NCBI GenBank assembly: GCA_002197995.1 | Contig: NGZR01000001.1 | Span: 9,672,001-9,736,000, forward strand | Source: Gaeumannomyces sp. JS-464 | Lineage: Eukaryota; Ascomycota; Sordariomycetes; Magnaporthales; Magnaporthaceae | Length of the DNA: 64,000 nt | Direction: 5' to 3' | Shown: positions 1 through 10,820 of the stretch, in pieces | Layout of the letters: every line of letters starts with the position of its first letter | Position numbering within the stretch: the stretch's first letter is position 1 | Program-made: the position numbers and the translations under genes | The notes under the pieces: model-generated | What the model saw: only the letters and a program-made list of their open reading frames with translations | The model's database searches: none | Told to the model about the DNA's origin: nothing

Positions 1-2755
1 CAATATGCGCATAAAATTTAAAGTGCAATCGCGCGGGCATATCGGATACTTAGTCGGTTATAAAGCCTTTTATATTTATAAGATTTGGGTACCGAGCAAA
101 GCACGCATTTTAATATCCCGCGACGTGCGTTTTAATAAAGGAACCTTTTTTAAGGGATTGGAAAAAAAGCCTTTTGTTGCCTTAGAAATATACGAAATGC
201 TTTTAACGATAAACGAGCAGGACAAGCCCCTTCGGTCCCGAAAAGGATTTGCAAATGCATTTGGCTTTTTGGAAACGGAAGCGTTAAAAGCAACCACTAC
301 CGTAACCGAGCATCCGGGTTAAAATTCGGGGGTAAAGGTGCTAAAAAAGATCGTTAACGACCAACCTCCCGCAAAGGAAGTTGTATAACTGGCCTAGAAA
401 GTCGCGGAAAACGCCGTAAACGTGCGACGTTAAACCGCGCAAAAAATCTCGATTCCAAATGCTTTAAAAAGCAGCTAAGCAAAGGAGCCGGTGCGCGGTT
501 GGAAGCCGGAAAACGATTTTAACAGCGGCCCCGGCGAAATAAAAGGTAGCCTTACCAACCTGGGGGGTAACGAGGATAAGGCGCTAAAAGGGCGTTAACG
601 TTCGCTTTCCATAGCGCGCTTTTTTTTATAATATTCAAATACGCGGGAATACCAACCGAGCATTCCGGAGCCCGACGAAAGCCCGAAAATCCGAAATACG
701 ATAGTGGTTTAAACCGATTAACCACTATTAGTTATTAAAAAATAATAGCGACTTTTCCCATACGTGCCATAATAACTAGCGAGTGCTTTAAAAGCACCGG
801 CGCCGGCGCGACCTGCTTTCCAAATGCTAACCGCCCAGCAATTCGAAAAGGCTTTTAAAGCAGCAAAAAGATAAAAGCTAAAAAAGGAGCAATTTTTAAA
901 AAGAAAGGCTAAATAGCAAAAAAACCTTATTAATTACGTATTCGCCACGCTAAACGGCAAGGAGCTTACGAATTAACCTTATAAAGGGAGAAAGCCTAAA
1001 TAGCGGTAAAACGACTTTTTTTGCACGTTTTTGCCTAATTATTAAAAAGCGGTAATAAAAAGTTAAAAAAACTACCGTCCTTTTTACGAAATCGTTATAG
1101 CCTTAACCTTTAAAACGGCGGACAGGCTTAAGTACTAAACAGGCAAAAAGATATATAAAAACGTATTATAAAGCGTTTTAAAGTTTTGGAAAAAGCTTAA
1201 TAAGCACCCGTTAAAACCCTAGTTTAAAAAAGCCGCATTGGCAAAAATAACGGGGTTTATAAAAAGAGGCATTTGGATTATACTACCGCGGTACGACGCT
1301 TTTAGCCGAGCGTTCGATATTAAGTGGGTTTTTACTTACAAGTTCGACGAAAACGGATATTTCGATAAGTTTAAAGTAAAAGCAATTGTTAAAAGTAATT
1401 AATAACTTTTAAATTTCCTAAAAAGCACCTACGCCGCGATATTAGCTGCGCGGACGTTCCGGATTATAATGGTGATTATGGCCTACTTTAACCTAAAAGT
1501 TTTATAAATGGATGTAAGCAACGCGTTCCTATACGTAAAGCTCGGTCCAAATTACGACCTAATTTACGTTAAATTCCTACTTGGATTTGCGAAGCCCGGG
1601 TACGTTGCCCGTTTAAGGAAAGCCTTGTACGGGATAAGGGACTTTCCGTTATTTTAGTACAGGGAGTTAGCTAAAACCCTGCAGGAATTTGGCTTAAAAG
1701 CGGCTGCAAACGAGCTTTGCCTTTTTATAAACGAGGCACGCCATGTTTTCCTGCTTTTTTACGTTAACGATATCGTGCTTTTTTACCGTAAAAAGCATGC
1801 GAGCAAAGCGCGCCGAATGTTCGAAGGGCTTAGGGATAAGTATGAAATGCGCGAAGAACTTTTGAAATGGTTTTTGGGCATTAGGATTACGCGTAATAGG
1901 GAGGAACGTATGGTTACCCTATTGCACGATTTTTATATTAGCAAAGTTGCCCGCCGTTTTAACCTTAACGATAAAGCGATTTTTCTAAGCATTCCCCTTT
2001 TTATCGAGGAGCTTACAAAGCATTTAGGCATTGCAACCGCGCAAAAAGTACTAAGCTTTTAAAAAAAGGTTGGGTTAATATTGTATATAGCCATTATAAT
2101 AAAACCGGATATTGCGCACGCAATAGCGGCGCTTTTTAAGCACTTAACTAACCTTTTACTTGCGCATTACAAAACCGCAAACTAAGCGATTAGGTATTTT
2201 TTCGGGATTAGGTATTTGTTTATCAAATATGGCTAAAGCTAAAAAGCCGAGCATTTGAAAATCGCGGGAAACGTTTCATTTGCAAATGATCCAAAAATAA
2301 GGCACTTTTTAAAGGCTACATTATGTTCCTTTTTAAAGGACCCGTTATTTGGAAAGCAGGAAAACAGGTTACCGTAATAACCTTAACCACCGAGGCAAAG
2401 CTTTTAACGCTTTTTAAAGTGGCTAAGGAATTTATGGCCTTAAAAAGACTTTTCCGAAACGTGTAACTGGAGCTCGGTAAACTTTGGAGGATTTTTTGTA
2501 ATAATAAGCAAACGATTCGCCTAGTGGTACAAAATAACGCCCGGATTGCTACCGCGCTCCGGTACGTTAATATCCAAAATATGTGGTTGCGTTAGGAGCA
2601 TTTAAAGGGGTCGTTCGAAGTGATTTACCTAAAGACCCTGGAAATGCCCGCAAACGGCCTTACAAAGGCATTCCCGAGGGCCAAGTTTGAGCATTTCAGG
2701 ATGCTCCTAAAGTTGCATAACGCGGCCTATGAGATACCTTAAAGTGCGGTCGCTT
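1..2755 (+). pseudogene. RIP-decayed Ty1/copia pol (integrase end, RT, RNase H)
   Basis: This is the downstream part of a copia polyprotein that enters from outside the window. Positions 5-322 read as the integrase C-terminal region (GYLVGYKAFYIYKIWVPS, then SRDVRFN). About 1500-2060 reads as reverse transcriptase: MDVSNAFLYVKL, KALYGIRD, the catalytic box as YVND instead of YVDD (near 1764), then KYEMREELLKWFLGIRITR. The end of RNase H is readable near 2640-2735 (MPANGLTKAFPRAKFEHFRMLL). Many in-frame TAG/TAA codons stand where Gln or Trp is expected. The D-to-N change in the catalytic box and the stops fit RIP. It cannot encode an active enzyme. The identification as copia rests on domain order and these motifs. 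Confidence 0.9.
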
Positions 2756-2834
2756 AAAAAGCATTGACATGATATTACGGAAGTGCAGTAAGAGGCATAA
2801 CGAGCACCAGGCAACCCAATATGCATTTCCCTTT

Positions 2835-2857
2835 AAAAAAAAAAAAAAAAAAAAAAA
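2835..2857 (+). repeat. A23 homopolymer
   Basis: There is an uninterrupted run of 23 A between the copia RNase H end and its probable 3' LTR. It is followed by short GGAAGGAA-type purine repeats. It lies close to where RIP-type decay fades out. Its length is likely to be unreliable in an assembly. Confidence 0.9.
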
Positions 2858-3079
2858 GGAAGGAACACCCAGGACCACCCGGAAGGAAGGAGCACTTTCT
2901 AAGCGCTCCAATCTTCCAGGCCTAAACCCTTTTAACGAGCACCGATACCTACGGCCAAGTCGGATCAACACCATGCTGAGCATCCCGGTATAAGGAAAAC
3001 AAGCTCGTGAAGCCCTCATTGTTCACAAGATTTCCTTTGTCTAAATCAGCCGGTAACCCACGGTCACCAGCTGGGGGTG

Positions 3080-3266
3080 TGTCGCAAAGGAGCGGGTCTT
3101 TACGGGGGATCTACCGGCAAAGCCATGTTACAAGACCCTGGTGCCCGTTAGAAACCCTCGTCGCCCTCGGCAGGTGCGTGACACGCACCGGCCGAGGCCG
3201 GCGAGGGTTCGATATCCTTACCGCGCACCCGTGTATATAGAGCCCGAGGGTCTCCCACCCTCAACA
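3080..3266 (+). mobile_element. probable 3' LTR of the upstream copia element, not RIP-mutated
   Basis: A purine-rich tract (AGCTGGGGGTG, ending at 3079) is followed by a block that starts TGTCGCAAAGG and ends CTCAACA. It has a TATA-like GTGTATATAG near 3230, about 30 bp before its end. This order (purine tract, TG...CA block, internal TATA, short U5) is what follows copia RNase H in fungal elements. Unlike the pol region it keeps many CpA and TpG steps, so it looks unmutated. The 5' partner LTR lies outside the window, so the ends are inferred. Confidence 0.5.
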
Positions 3267-3458
3267 GCCTTTCCTACAGTTCTTTAGAGGTAGAAATCAA
3301 GCCAATCGGTTAACTGCCTGCACCTCTACTTTGCAACACAGGTGAACCTGTTTACCGCGCTGACCGTCCCTTCAGGCAGGTATGTCTACGGCCCCTGGGG
3401 ATATCTTTCTCGGTGCGGTCCCAGAGCTTCCAAAGCCTTGACGCCGGCTACGCCCGCC

Positions 3459-3776
3459 CTAGAGGCTAGTACCTAGAATTCTGATTGCGTCGCTAAAACG
3501 CCTCGTGTTCCCGGTCATGATTGCCTGGGCCACAGTGTGGCACAACCCAGCCGAACTGAGGGTATTCTTGATCAAGGTTCTCGCTTGCTGAGAGATATCT
3601 ACAAGATTGTCCCCCAAATCGGTAATGCCGGCCTCGATGACCGAGGGAAGCCCGACGATCAGTTGAGACGTGATAGCCTGCAAAACCTGCTTCTTCGTCT
3701 CTTCGGCGCCTCGGAGGTAGTCCAGCATCCCCGCCACAGCCACTGCGGCCATGGCCTGGGCGATGGCCTGGTGCAT
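3459..3776 (-). CDS. hypothetical small helical protein
   Basis: A 105-residue frame read on the minus strand. It opens with an Ala-rich helix (MHQAIAQAMAAVAVAGML) and continues with amphipathic helix-like segments rich in Ala, Ile, Leu and Gln up to about residue 75. There is no signal peptide and no recognised domain. The start has an A-rich context (AAAA before ATG), and the composition is more protein-like than overlapping frames. A second minus-strand ATG 53 bases upstream in another frame opens an unconvincing Arg/Pro-rich reading. The gene lies alone between the copia LTR and the protease promoter. It could be the last exon of a longer gene or a chance frame. Confidence 0.4.
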   Translation of the reverse strand: MHQAIAQAMAAVAVAGMLDYLRGAEETKKQVLQAITSQLIVGLPSVIEAGITDLGDNLVDISQQARTLIKNTLSSAGLCHTVAQAIMTGNTRRFSDAIRILGTSL

Positions 3777-5405
3777 TTTTGGGTATTGCGGGGAGGCAAC
3801 TAATGGTGCTCATTCTTTTTAGGAGCCGTCGAACCAAGACAGCGGGCTGTTGGGGAAGAACTGGTGATACCCGGGACAAGCGGGAGTAAAGGGGAGGAGT
3901 TCTCGGCTTACGGTCATGTTGTCGCTGGTTCTGTGGGTCTGAGGAGCTGGTGAATGGCACAAACCTGGCGAGCTTGGTGAGATGTGGGAAGGGAGGTGGA
4001 GGAGAAGAAAAACGAAGACGGGAAGGTCTAGCGAAGCCATCAACATAAATAACAGTTCTTGAGACGCGTTGCTAGTACAGCTCCCACTCGATAACCTCCA
4101 CAGACATGCTCAAGGTGCCATTATCTGGCTTGCGGGTGTGACCAACGGCTCATGAAATCGATGCGAGTGCCATGATCTAACTTTGGCAGCATGGGCAAGC
4201 TTGAAGTCTTGGTGGTCGCTTGATAACCAGACTCGCTGTTCACATCAAGTACGCGGAACGTGGGTAGAGGGGACCAGTCATCTGGCTCTTCTGACTTTGC
4301 TCTGCGCTGACACCGCGGAACAGCGGATACGGGCGGCACGCTTGACGGTGACGCGTGACACACGGTCGGGGTTTGAGTCCCTGACGCAGCATGTTGCTCA
4401 TCCGTGTACCTGTTGGGACGGGTGTAATCGTGGTGTACCGTTTCTTTGGTAAAGGATTGTTTGAGAAAGGAGTGACACATTGAGCTGCTGATCCAAAGGA
4501 ACCCACAGTCATCGGGTGTTGCTGGTTGGGCTATAAAAACGCGTGTATTCGTCCTAGCACACCTCGCTTTGAGCCGCTCCCGATGCCTGAATTAGGCTCC
4601 TCCAACTCCGAGTTGCGGGAGTTACCCATTTCCTCGAGTTACACTCTGTCCACATGCTCTCTCGTCAATGACGCATCTGCTTCCGATAGGCTGTCTGGCT
4701 GGGCGACGCCGGTGGAGGTGGCAGGCGCGCAGAGGTTCTTCGCAGGAATTGCACTCTTGTGTCGGCTGTCCTGTGCGGGCGTCAATTTGCGATGCCCAAT
4801 TCTCCAGGCTGAGCGGCTGCGACACCTTGACAAAGAAACCGGCAAACAAAGGCGCGAGGAACCGTGGATAAGGACGTCGACCTCGTATTGTCTTACCTCC
4901 TTCCTTTTCTTCTGTATTGCCGATGTGCAATGCGAAGTCGTCGTGTGGTTCTCGGACCTCTCGAGTCAGGCGCCTCTGTTCCGATGGGCGTCGGTATCGA
5001 TTTGGGCGCGGGACGGCAGGGCTTCCCCGCAATTTTTGCGGTATTCTGGCCAAAACAATGCAACGCATACACGAGCCGGGAAATTGGCTAGAGGCCTTTT
5101 GCAAGGAATGGTGCCTGCCTCACGCGCCGTTTTCCCGCCCCGTCGAGATCGTGTGGGGGTTTTGACGCGTCCGGCAAAAGGGGCGGCTCAGGCCGATGGA
5201 CTGCATTGCCCACCAAGAAATTGACCTCCTTCCTCAACCGGAAATCCCCTCAGGACGCCAGATCCACCAAACCCACCCTCCATGGCGCGCTGCCCTCGTA
5301 TTCCGGCATTGTTTCTGCCAGAATCACCGCCTATCGCGTCGGGGGTCAAGGCGGAGGAGATGAAGAACTGCAGGGCCGAGCGGCTAAAGGCGCGATGCGA
5401 TCGAG
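3777..5405. other. intergenic region, no supported gene
   Basis: GC-balanced DNA between the small minus-strand ORF and the protease promoter. Several frames longer than 200 bp are open (the longest 4526-5224 on +), but their translations are Arg/Ser/Pro-rich and overlap in several frames, as expected for open GC-rich non-coding DNA. No domain or splice structure was recognised. It probably holds the protease upstream control region. Confidence 0.5.
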
Positions 5406-5417
5406 CCCCGGAGGCTC

Positions 5418-5427
5418 TACATATATG
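5418..5427 (+). promoter_or_regulatory. TATA-like element of the subtilase gene
   Basis: The only clear TATA-type AT cluster (TACATATATG) in an otherwise GC-rich stretch. It lies about 130 bp before the subtilase ATG at 5553. Position and isolation fit a core promoter with a short leader; no transcript data support it here. Confidence 0.4.
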
Positions 5428-5552
5428 GAGGGGATCGACGCGGGGAGGAGGGCTGGCGTTGCTTGCTCTCTCTGCAAGCCCAGCTGAGAGACCGGCTCTC
5501 GCGATCCCCGCGGCCCAATCCCACTCCGAGTAGGTAGCCATCGTCGCTCACG

Positions 5553-8452
5553 ATGCAGCTCATCCAGTCCCTCCTCGTCGGGCTCTGCCTGACCGGCAGC
5601 GGCGCCGTCGCCACGCAGCAGCCGGGCCCGCACATGCGCCCGCTCCTGCGCCGCGGCCAGGACGGCACAGCCGAGACGGCCCCCAAGAACGACACCATCG
5701 CCCCAAAGCGCTTCATCGTCGAGTTCGACCAGGAGAAGGCCGGCAGCGACGCCGGCCGGGCCGCCAACGCGCTCAAGTCGAGCCTGCCCAAGGGCTGCCG
5801 CGTGCTGCGCGTCTACTCGAGCGAGGTCTTCAAGGGCGCCTCGATCGAGGCCGAGGACAGCAACGTCGACGCGCTCAACGCCGTCAACGAGGTCTCCCAG
5901 GCCTGGAACGCGCGCTACCTGACCCTGCCCGAGGACTCGCTCAAGCCGCAGCAGAAGTTCGCTCCTACAGCGAGGCCGCCACCGCGGGCCAGTTCAACTA
6001 CTCGATCCACGACATGACGGGCGTCGACAAGCTGCACGCTGCCGGCATCAAGGGCAAGGGCGTCACCATCGCCTTTGTGGACACTGGCGTCGACTACCAT
6101 CACCCTGCCTTGGGCGGAGGCTTTGGACCTGGCCACAAGATCGCCGGCGGCTACGATCTGGTTGGCAACGGAAACTACCCTAGGGGCCCTAAGCAGCCTG
6201 ACGACGATCCTATGGACCAGGTCGGCCACGGCACCCACGTGGCGGGCATCATCGCTGGCCAGGACAAGACCTTCACTGGCGTGGCGCCTGAGTCTACCCT
6301 GCTGGCCTACAAGGTTTTCACTGCCAGCGGCGGCGTCGACGAGGACACTCTGATCGACGCCTTCCTGATGGCTTACGAGGCCGGGGTAAGTGTGTCTCAT
6401 ATGCAAGTTCTCGCAAACACGACGATTGCTGACATTTTTACGACTACCTTAGGCCGACATCATCACCTCCTCCATCGGCGGTGTCAACGGTTGGACGGAC
6501 AGTGCGTGGGCCTTGGTCTCTTCCCGCCTGGTTGACCAGGGCGTCGTGGTGACTATTTCGGCCGGCAACGATGGCCAGGCGGGCGCCTTCTCGGCGAGCA
6601 GCGGCTCGTCGGGCGACAACGTGCTCGCCATCGCATCTATCACGGCCAATACCATCGCCTCGGCCACCTTCAATGCCACCTTCACCCTCGACGGAAAGAC
6701 CAACTCCACGATGGTGGTTTACCGCACCGTGACGCCCTGGTACCCCTCCAAGGTCCAGGGCTGGCCCATCGTCCCTCTGTCATTCAACACCTCTGTCGAG
6801 GGCGAGGCTTGCCAGCCCTTGCCCAAAACGACACAGAGCTTCGCCGGCAAGGTGGTCCTTGTCCGCCGCGGCGGCTGCAACTTCAGTGTGAAGCAGGTGA
6901 ACCTCGAGGCGTTCAACGCGACTGCCATCATGTTCTACAACAACGAGATGCCGCTCGTCATCCCCAGCAGCCCCCGCTAGTTATCCCCCTCAGCAACATG
7001 ACCATGGTCACCAAGGAGGCCGGCGAGGCCATCATCGCCACCGTCAAGGCGGGCGGCAATGTCACGGCCGATTTCAACCTCAACCCCAACAACGGCAACT
7101 ACAGGGGTATCCACTACGCATTTGGCGGCAAGGCCGATTCCTTCACTTCTATTGGTGCTACCAACGACATGTTTATCAAGCCCGACGTTGCTGCTCCCGG
7201 TGGCCAGATTCTCAGTTCCTACTACCCCGGTGGCGGCTACGCCGTCCTGTCCGGCACCTCGATGTCCTGCCCCTACGTTGCCGGCATCGCGGCTCTGTAC
7301 ATCGGCGCGCACGGCGGCTCCGCCGGCCGCAAGACCCGCGGCAGCGCCTTCGCCAAGCAGGTTGCGGCCCGCATCCTTTCGTCGGGCGATGCCGTCGCCT
7401 GGTACAACAACGACGGGAACGAGAAGGACTTCAACGCGCGCGCCTCGGTCGCGCAGGTCGGCACGGGCCTGGTCAACGCGACCAAGGTTCTGGGCTACGC
7501 CACCCAGCTCTCCTTTGCCCGCTTCGCCCTGAACGACACGGCCCACTTCAACCGCGACCACAGCGTCGACATCACCAACTCGGGCTCCACCCCGGTCACC
7601 TACTCATTCGAGATCGAGGAGGCTGGCGCCATGAACACGTTACAGATCGACGACGGCAAGCACTGGGGCGCCCCGCGCATGGCCTGGTTTGAGGAGCTCA
7701 TCACCGCGCCGCGCAGCAGGTCCGCCCGGGTGTCGAGATGCCCGCGTCTTTCACCCTCCAGCCGGGCGAGACACGCACGGCCAAGTTCGCCTTCTCGCCC
7801 CGACGGGCGGCGACCCGACCAGGCTGCCACTGTACAGCGGCAAGGTGCTGGTCAAGGGCAACAACGGCGAGACCCTGAGCGTCCCCTACATGGGCATGGC
7901 CGCGGACCTCGTCAAGGAGCTGCCCGGCGTCTTCGATCGCCCGACCGGCTACGAGCGCTTCACCTCGGGCGTCAAAACATCCCCATCCGGCAAAAGGCCA
8001 ACTGGACCTTCGACTACAGCCTCAAGGCGCAGGACTTCCCCGAGATGTACGTGCGCCTGCGCTGGGCGACGCGCGAGCTGCGCGTCGACGTCTTCGAGGA
8101 AGGGTGGACCGAGGGCCGCTGGGAGTACCCGCCCGTGGTCGGGCAGGCCGGCTACGTCGGCGCCATCGCCCCGTACGCCCGGCCGATCCTGCGCGGCACC
8201 TTCGACCCGGCGACCATGAAGGCCAACGAGACCTTCTCGACGCCCCTCCGCAGCCTGCCCCGCGACATCTCGGGCAAGGTCGGCACCACCTTCTGGTGGC
8301 TCGGCCAGATGGTCAACGGCAGCCAGATCGCCACCGGCCGCTACCACCTTAGGGTCGCCGCCCTCAAGCCCTGGGCCGACCCCAGGAACGCGACCAGCTG
8401 GGACACGTGGACTGATGTCCCCACGATCGAGGTTCTCCCGCGCCGCGCGTAG
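5553..8452 (+). CDS. secreted subtilisin-like serine protease (S8, Vpr-like with PA domain), frame-disrupted in this sequence
   Basis: Extracellular endoprotease with a Asp-His-Ser triad. In order: signal peptide (MQLIQSLLVGLCLTGSGAVA), I9-type propeptide (PKRFIVEFDQ), Asp in VDTGVDYHHP (codon 6080), His in GHGTHVAGI (6227), SAGNDG, an inserted PA domain (~6750-6980, GKVVLVRRGGCNF), Ser in SGTSMSCPYVAG (7259), then a C-terminal beta-rich region ending at TAG 8450-8452. One intron (6386-6452) restores frame between EAG and ADIITSS. Homologous reading also shifts frame near 5966, 6972, 7712, 7800 and 7975; each needs one added base, four of the five clearly in a C or A run. So corrected, the gene is 946 codons including the stop, a normal size for the family. 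It is either a sound gene with consensus errors or a young pseudogene. Codon use is GC3-rich with no RIP signature. Confidence 0.9.
6386..6452 (+). other. spliceosomal intron in the subtilase gene
   Basis: 67 bp with donor GTAAGT, branch-site-like GCTGAC at 6428-6433 and acceptor TTAG. Removing it joins YEAG to ADIITSS, the expected stretch between the catalytic His and the SAGND motif. It shifts frame by the right amount (67 = 1 mod 3). The size and signals are typical of filamentous ascomycetes. Confidence 0.9.
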
Positions 8453-9720
8453 TTTTCAGTGGTGAAGGGCGGGTGTTAGCTTGGCTTGTAATTACAGATA
8501 TAATGACATAATGTTTTAAATAATTTAATACTTTGAACCACTGCTGCTGTTGGTTTCTCCTTTAATTATTATTGTATGCACCTTACCCTCGCTTTAGCAC
8601 CACGTTATGCCCATCTGGAGTTGTATCTATTTTGCATCCTGGCCCCCTCGCTGCCGACGTCTGTGGGTGGAAAATATGCTTGTAAAGCGGTTGTTGGTGT
8701 TGGAAAATCGCGTCGGTATTTCAAGTACTTCTAATTGCCGCTGATGTTTCTCGCTGACTTTCTGACGCGGCGTTGCTCAGTCATGATAGAGGCGCTCGCG
8801 GTTTGATAAAAGCGCGCATGAAATTCCGCTTCTTGGCGCTTGGTTAGCCTCTCGGACACGCCACAAGCGATCGGGCCTTTCTCGCGTATATCGTCAGGAG
8901 AACCTGCGTCGATCCCCCCCCACCAATCCGGGCAGGGCAGGACCGCACAATGCGGTGGGGGTTTTGACGTTTCGGATTGATGGGCGGGTCGCACGCTGCT
9001 GTGAGTTCTTTGTTCTGTCGAGGGGGAAAGAAAAGGGCAGGGACAAAAAGGAAAAAGAAAGTGGCAAAAGAAAAGTTGAATCTGGGTATACCAGAGGTGT
9101 GTTCCAAAGATTGCGGAGGCAGACGACGGGCCGGGTTTGTAGGAGACGACCCAATGGCCCAAACTACACTTGATCTGCCGCCTGCCTCCTGCCCGAACCC
9201 GCGTGGGAAATCATTATAAGGGCAGGCAGAGCCTCACATGGGATGGGGGCAGCTGCAAGCATGGCGGAACCTTCCCCTCGGGACCTCCATTTTCCCCTGA
9301 ACGAGCCAGGCTAACCCCGGGAGCCCATCAGGCGTTGCGCTAGCTTTTTTGCCTTTGCCTGGCAGTGATCTCTTTTCCATTGTGGAGAGGGATAATTTCC
9401 AGCAAGGCCAAGAATAGCATTAAGCAACGGAGGCATGGCCAGCCCGTATTCTTTCGTGGGGGGGGGGGGGTGTTGTGCCTGTGCCTGCCAAGACCTCCTT
9501 TGCATCTCATCTCTTCTTGTTCGGATCGACGCTGGGGGAGCTCATCTCATCTGCTTGGATTGCCAAAGATAGCTCGACGGCATAAACAAAAAACGGGGCT
9601 CGGGGTAGACACTGGTGGCTAAGCAGCGGGATGCTTGCGATCGCGAGTCGGGAAAGTCGAGGAGAGCTCGCCAAAGTCAGCGCGTTGGCCATCACGGTCC
9701 GCCGAAAGACCTCGCTAGAC
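8453..9720. other. intergenic region between protease and secreted-protein gene
   Basis: An AT-richer stretch at 8480-8580 just after the stop probably holds the protease 3' end signals. The remainder is GC-balanced with C-, A- and G-rich low-complexity tracts (C8 near 8915, G/A-rich 9020-9085, G13 at 9458). Open frames on both strands have no protein-like composition. No gene is supported. Confidence 0.5.
9458..9470 (+). repeat. G13 homopolymer
   Basis: Thirteen consecutive G in intergenic DNA upstream of the Ala/Pro/Lys-rich secreted-protein gene. It is a likely length polymorphism or assembly-error site and could form a G-quadruplex-like structure with neighbouring G tracts; no function is implied. 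Confidence 0.9.
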
Positions 9721-9722
9721 CT

Positions 9723-9737
9723 GGATATAAGTATATC
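9723..9737 (+). promoter_or_regulatory. TATA box and CT-rich leader of the secreted-protein gene
   Basis: GGATATAAGTATATC lies about 180 bp before the ATG at 9909. It is followed by a long pyrimidine-rich leader (CTTTCCTCCCC, CCCTCTCCTCCTCC, a T run near 9860), which is typical of strongly expressed filamentous fungal genes. Confidence 0.6.
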
Positions 9738-9908
9738 TGGTCCTCTGCTAGAAGGTGTTTCTTTCCTCCCCATCCTCATCAGCTCGCACAGCAACCATCC
9801 ACACCGACGAACAATCCCCTCTCCTCCTCCACCTCTCTGCGTAGCTGCTCCCCACTCTTTTTTTTTTTTCCTTCTCCTGCCCTCGATCAAAAACCGATCA
9901 CCTTCAAG

Positions 9909-10820
9909 ATGCAGCTCAAGACCTTTATCGTCCTGGCCCTGCCAATGGTCAGCGTCCTGGCCGCCCCTCTCCCCGCCAAGAAGGGATTATCGATCTCCAA
10001 GAGACCAACCACCAAACCAGCCCCTAAGCTTGCGCCCGCAACCAAGCCCGCACCTGCACCAAAGCCTGCGCCAGCTCCCGCCCCGAAGCCAGCTCCAGCC
10101 CCGGCACCGAAGCCAGCGCCGGCTCCTAAGACCAAGCCAGCTCCTGAAACCAAGCCGAAGCCCGCGCCATCTACCCCCGCAGACAAGCCCAAGTCTGCTC
10201 CATCTGCTCCCGCAGACAAGACCAAGCCTGCCCCGACTGTTCCCGCAGATAGGGCCAAGCCCTCTGCGGCTCCCTCCGCGGCTCCCACCGGCGAGCCCAA
10301 ACCCGAGCCCTCTGCTGCCCCAGTGGACTTGAACAGGCCCATGCCCCATGATCCCTATTCGCCCCAGTTCGGCGGCCGCCAGGGGTTCAAGCAGATCGTC
10401 GGCGAGGGCCTCGCGGCCTCCATATCGACGATTCTCCAGGACACCCGTCACCACCCAAGTGACCCTGGGCATCACGAACGCCATCAACAAGATCAAGGAC
10501 TCGGCGACTGGACCAGGACGCGCGAGCAGTTCACCCAGACCACCACGCAGGACATGTGGGCCGCCAACCCGGACCCGGAGACGTACGTCGCCGCCGTCTG
10601 CTACAACGCCGCCTACGCGGTCGAGAACCCGGCCGGGGTCGCCGGCAAGGCCAGCGTCGAGCTCACGTCCACCACGGGCGCGCTCAGGGCCACGTACGAC
10701 TGCTTCTACATGAGCGCCCCCAACGTCTTCACCGCCCAGGACGACGGCGGCTTCGTCAACTTGGCCATCCAGAACAGCGACCGCTGCAAGTTCGAGGGCA
10801 AGATCCTCAAGTGCACCTGA
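9909..10820 (+). CDS. secreted Ala/Pro/Lys-repeat protein with Cys-containing C-terminal domain
   Basis: Start chosen at 9909 because it opens a classical signal peptide (MQLKTFIVLALPMVSVLAAP); the same frame is open further upstream but reads as leader. Residues ~35-135 are a low-complexity region of repeated PAPKP, APAPKP and APADK units, likely extended and possibly O-glycosylated. The C-terminal ~130 residues look globular, with four Cys (AVCYN, YDCFY, DRCKF and a terminal KCT) that could form two disulfides. Between about 10442 and 10506 the best reading leaves the frame and returns (TPVTTQVTLGITNAINKIKDSA in a neighbouring frame), so two compensating indels are probable. No known family was recognised; a cell-wall-associated or effector-like secreted protein is possible. 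Confidence 0.75.
   Translation: MQLKTFIVLALPMVSVLAAPLPAKKGLSISKRPTTKPAPKLAPATKPAPAPKPAPAPAPKPAPAPAPKPAPAPKTKPAPETKPKPAPSTPADKPKSAPSAPADKTKPAPTVPADRAKPSAAPSAAPTGEPKPEPSAAPVDLNRPMPHDPYSPQFGGRQGFKQIVGEGLAASISTILQDTRHHPSDPGHHERHQQDQGLGDWTRTREQFTQTTTQDMWAANPDPETYVAAVCYNAAYAVENPAGVAGKASVELTSTTGALRATYDCFYMSAPNVFTAQDDGGFVNLAIQNSDRCKFEGKILKCT

Noticed and set aside
4300..4400. GGGTTTGAGTCCCTGACG as a possible tRNA B box
   Set aside because: No A box, acceptor partner or cloverleaf could be found around it.
4526..5224. 232-codon open frame upstream of the subtilase
   Set aside because: Overlapped by open frames in other registers and on the other strand, Arg/Ser/Pro-rich without domain or splice structure; it is more likely promoter-side non-coding DNA.
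6977..8347. Minus-strand open frames antisense to the subtilase (Val/Asp/Gly-rich)
   Set aside because: Typical antisense shadows of a GC3-rich gene with no recognised domain.
9631..10342. Long open frames on both strands over the secreted-protein gene (Arg/Pro/Ser- and Gly/Leu-rich)
   Set aside because: They are shadows of the PAPKP repeat region; only the frame with the signal peptide and Cys tail is protein-like.
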